A stretch of DNA of 14,459 nt from NCBI RefSeq assembly GCF_000003605.2, contig NW_003138383.1, positions 12,780 to 27,238 of the forward strand, written 5' to 3'. This DNA is from Saccoglossus kowalevskii (lineage: Eukaryota; Hemichordata; Enteropneusta; Harrimaniidae). The notes under the pieces are model-generated. The model did no database searches and was not told the origin of the DNA. It saw nothing but the letters and a program-made list of their open reading frames with translations. Position 1 is the first letter of the stretch, and each line of letters begins with the position of its first letter. This document shows positions 13,853 to 14,459 of this stretch, piece after piece. A program made the position numbers and the translations under genes.

Positions 13853-13899
13853 TAATCGTCTAGCTTCACGCCACTACACGTCTTCCCCTCGGCCACCGG

Positions 13900-13919
13900 G
13901 CATCCCCAAAAAAGGATGC
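13900..13919. other. Hairpin GCATCC/GGATGC within the insertion
   Basis: A perfect six-base stem with loop CCAAAAAA lies just 5' of the A-box-like motif on the minus strand. Confidence 0.5.
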
Positions 13920-14076
13920 TTAATAACCGAGCTTATTACGTACAGAGAACATGAAACCCGTCCACGCGATACGCGCCACACAGCATGGCCAGAATGCGGC
14001 AAAGGCTTTCAGGCCTTCTTTCTCTATATGTAATTGTTTTCCTGATATGACTTCATATGGACATATAAAAATACGG

Positions 14077-14115
14077 GCGGATGGACGGACGGACGGATGT
14101 ACAGACGGATGGATG
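14077..14115. repeat. GGAC/GGAT tetranucleotide microsatellite
   Basis: Imperfect GGAT and GGAC repeats, interrupted by TGTACAGAC, lie 44 bp beyond the CpG-rich insertion. I see nothing else in the stretch from here to 14383. Confidence 0.88.
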
Positions 14116-14383
14116 CTGATGACCACTATATCCCCCCTCTCGCATGTGCTGGGGGTAAGCTTCTGCAGATTGTTCACTATTTCCTTGATTGAAATTATTA
14201 TTAGTATTTTCAATGATATATGATATAGACGATTAGGAAAGGTTCAATAACACCTGGTACCATGTAAGTGCAGTCATGGCCAATAATAGCACTAATTGAA
14301 AATTACATTAATGTATTACAAATGATCACCACTCAATAACTAATCCATTAATTCACTGAAATGTCAGGACAGTCAAGAAGGAA

Positions 14384-14459
14384 CATGTCTTACAGACTAC
14401 ACAAACATATAAACTAACCATTCAGACAGGTGTCATGGGACCATGTCTTACAGACAGAT
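14384..14459. repeat. Direct repeat running off the right edge
   Basis: CATGTCTTACAGAC occurs at 14384-14397 and 14442-14455, 58 bp apart. The bases before each copy (TCAGGACAG and TCAGACAGG) are also similar, which suggests the start of a tandem array cut by the window edge. Confidence 0.6.

Larger units (their letters stand above)
13746..14033 (-). mobile_element. CpG-rich SINE-like insertion with 13-bp flanking direct repeats
   Basis: TCTCTATATGTAA occurs at 13746-13758 and 14021-14033 and looks like a target-site duplication around a 262-bp insert. The insert has about 23 CpG dinucleotides, while the surrounding introns are CpG-poor. On the minus strand it contains a B-box-like GGTTCGAGTC (13833-13824) and an A-box-like GGTGGCCGAGGGG (13897-13885), which resembles the head of Leu/Ser tRNAs. 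The arms do not fold into a good cloverleaf, so it is not a working tRNA gene. The promoter-like part is in the middle of the insert, unusual for a simple tRNA SINE. No poly-A tail was seen and there is no coding capacity. Confidence 0.45.

Noticed and set aside
13824-13897. A tRNA gene on the minus strand.
   Set aside because: A- and B-box-like motifs are present, but the T arm does not pair and no full cloverleaf forms, so I treat it as SINE-like.
13818-14223. Overlapping open frames on both strands in the CpG-rich insertion.
   Set aside because: The plus frame is antisense to the tRNA-like boxes, neither frame resembles a protein family, and GC-rich composition lowers stop frequency.

Overview
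The window is animal (metazoan) nuclear DNA. It is AT-rich, mostly non-coding and full of simple and interspersed repeats, and it holds three short exons with clean GT-AG splice sites separated by kilobase introns. All three lie on the minus strand and join in phase into one stretch of an AGC-family protein kinase. The stretch is the N-terminal kinase domain of the mitogen- and stress-activated kinase family (MSK1/MSK2, RPS6KA5/RPS6KA4; JIL-1 in Drosophila). No bacterial gene, operon, rRNA, CRISPR array or intact tRNA was found. The 7-mer ACATGTA occurs 11 times, and GGCCA-hairpin repeats are frequent. These fit a lophotrochozoan, possibly a bivalve mollusc, but that placement is an inference.

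Kinase gene, read right to left on the minus strand: exon at 12919-12701 (glycine loop, catalytic Lys, helix-C Glu), intron of 2154 bp, exon at 10546-10431 (hinge and helices D/E), intron of 5283 bp, exon at 5147-5037 (YRD catalytic loop and DFG motif). The first exon of the gene and the part of the glycine loop before Ala-Tyr-Gly lie beyond the right side or were not recognised. The activation loop, the APE helix and the second (CaMK-like) kinase domain lie beyond the left edge or were not recognised. The visible 148 residues are roughly a fifth of a full-length MSK (about 800 residues).

Non-coding part, left to right: an uncharacterised open frame at the left edge (1-209, minus); an (AT)21 microsatellite; a 1.8-kb minisatellite of about 53 copies of a 33-bp unit (597-2387) containing a 338-bp higher-order repeat of ten units; quiet AT-rich sequence to 5036; and a large intron carrying a two-monomer interspersed repeat of about 2 x 150 bp (6520-7200), with relics at 5522-5960. 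Another array of the same repeat at 12268-12680 ends about 20 bp from the splice donor of the 12701-12919 exon. To the right of that exon are a diverged tandem duplication around 13493-13716 with a perfect 18-bp palindrome, a CpG-rich SINE-like insertion flanked by 13-bp direct repeats (13746-14033), and a GGAC/GGAT microsatellite.

No novel multi-gene system is visible. The most unusual items are the ordered minisatellite, the two-monomer repeat and the CpG-rich insertion.
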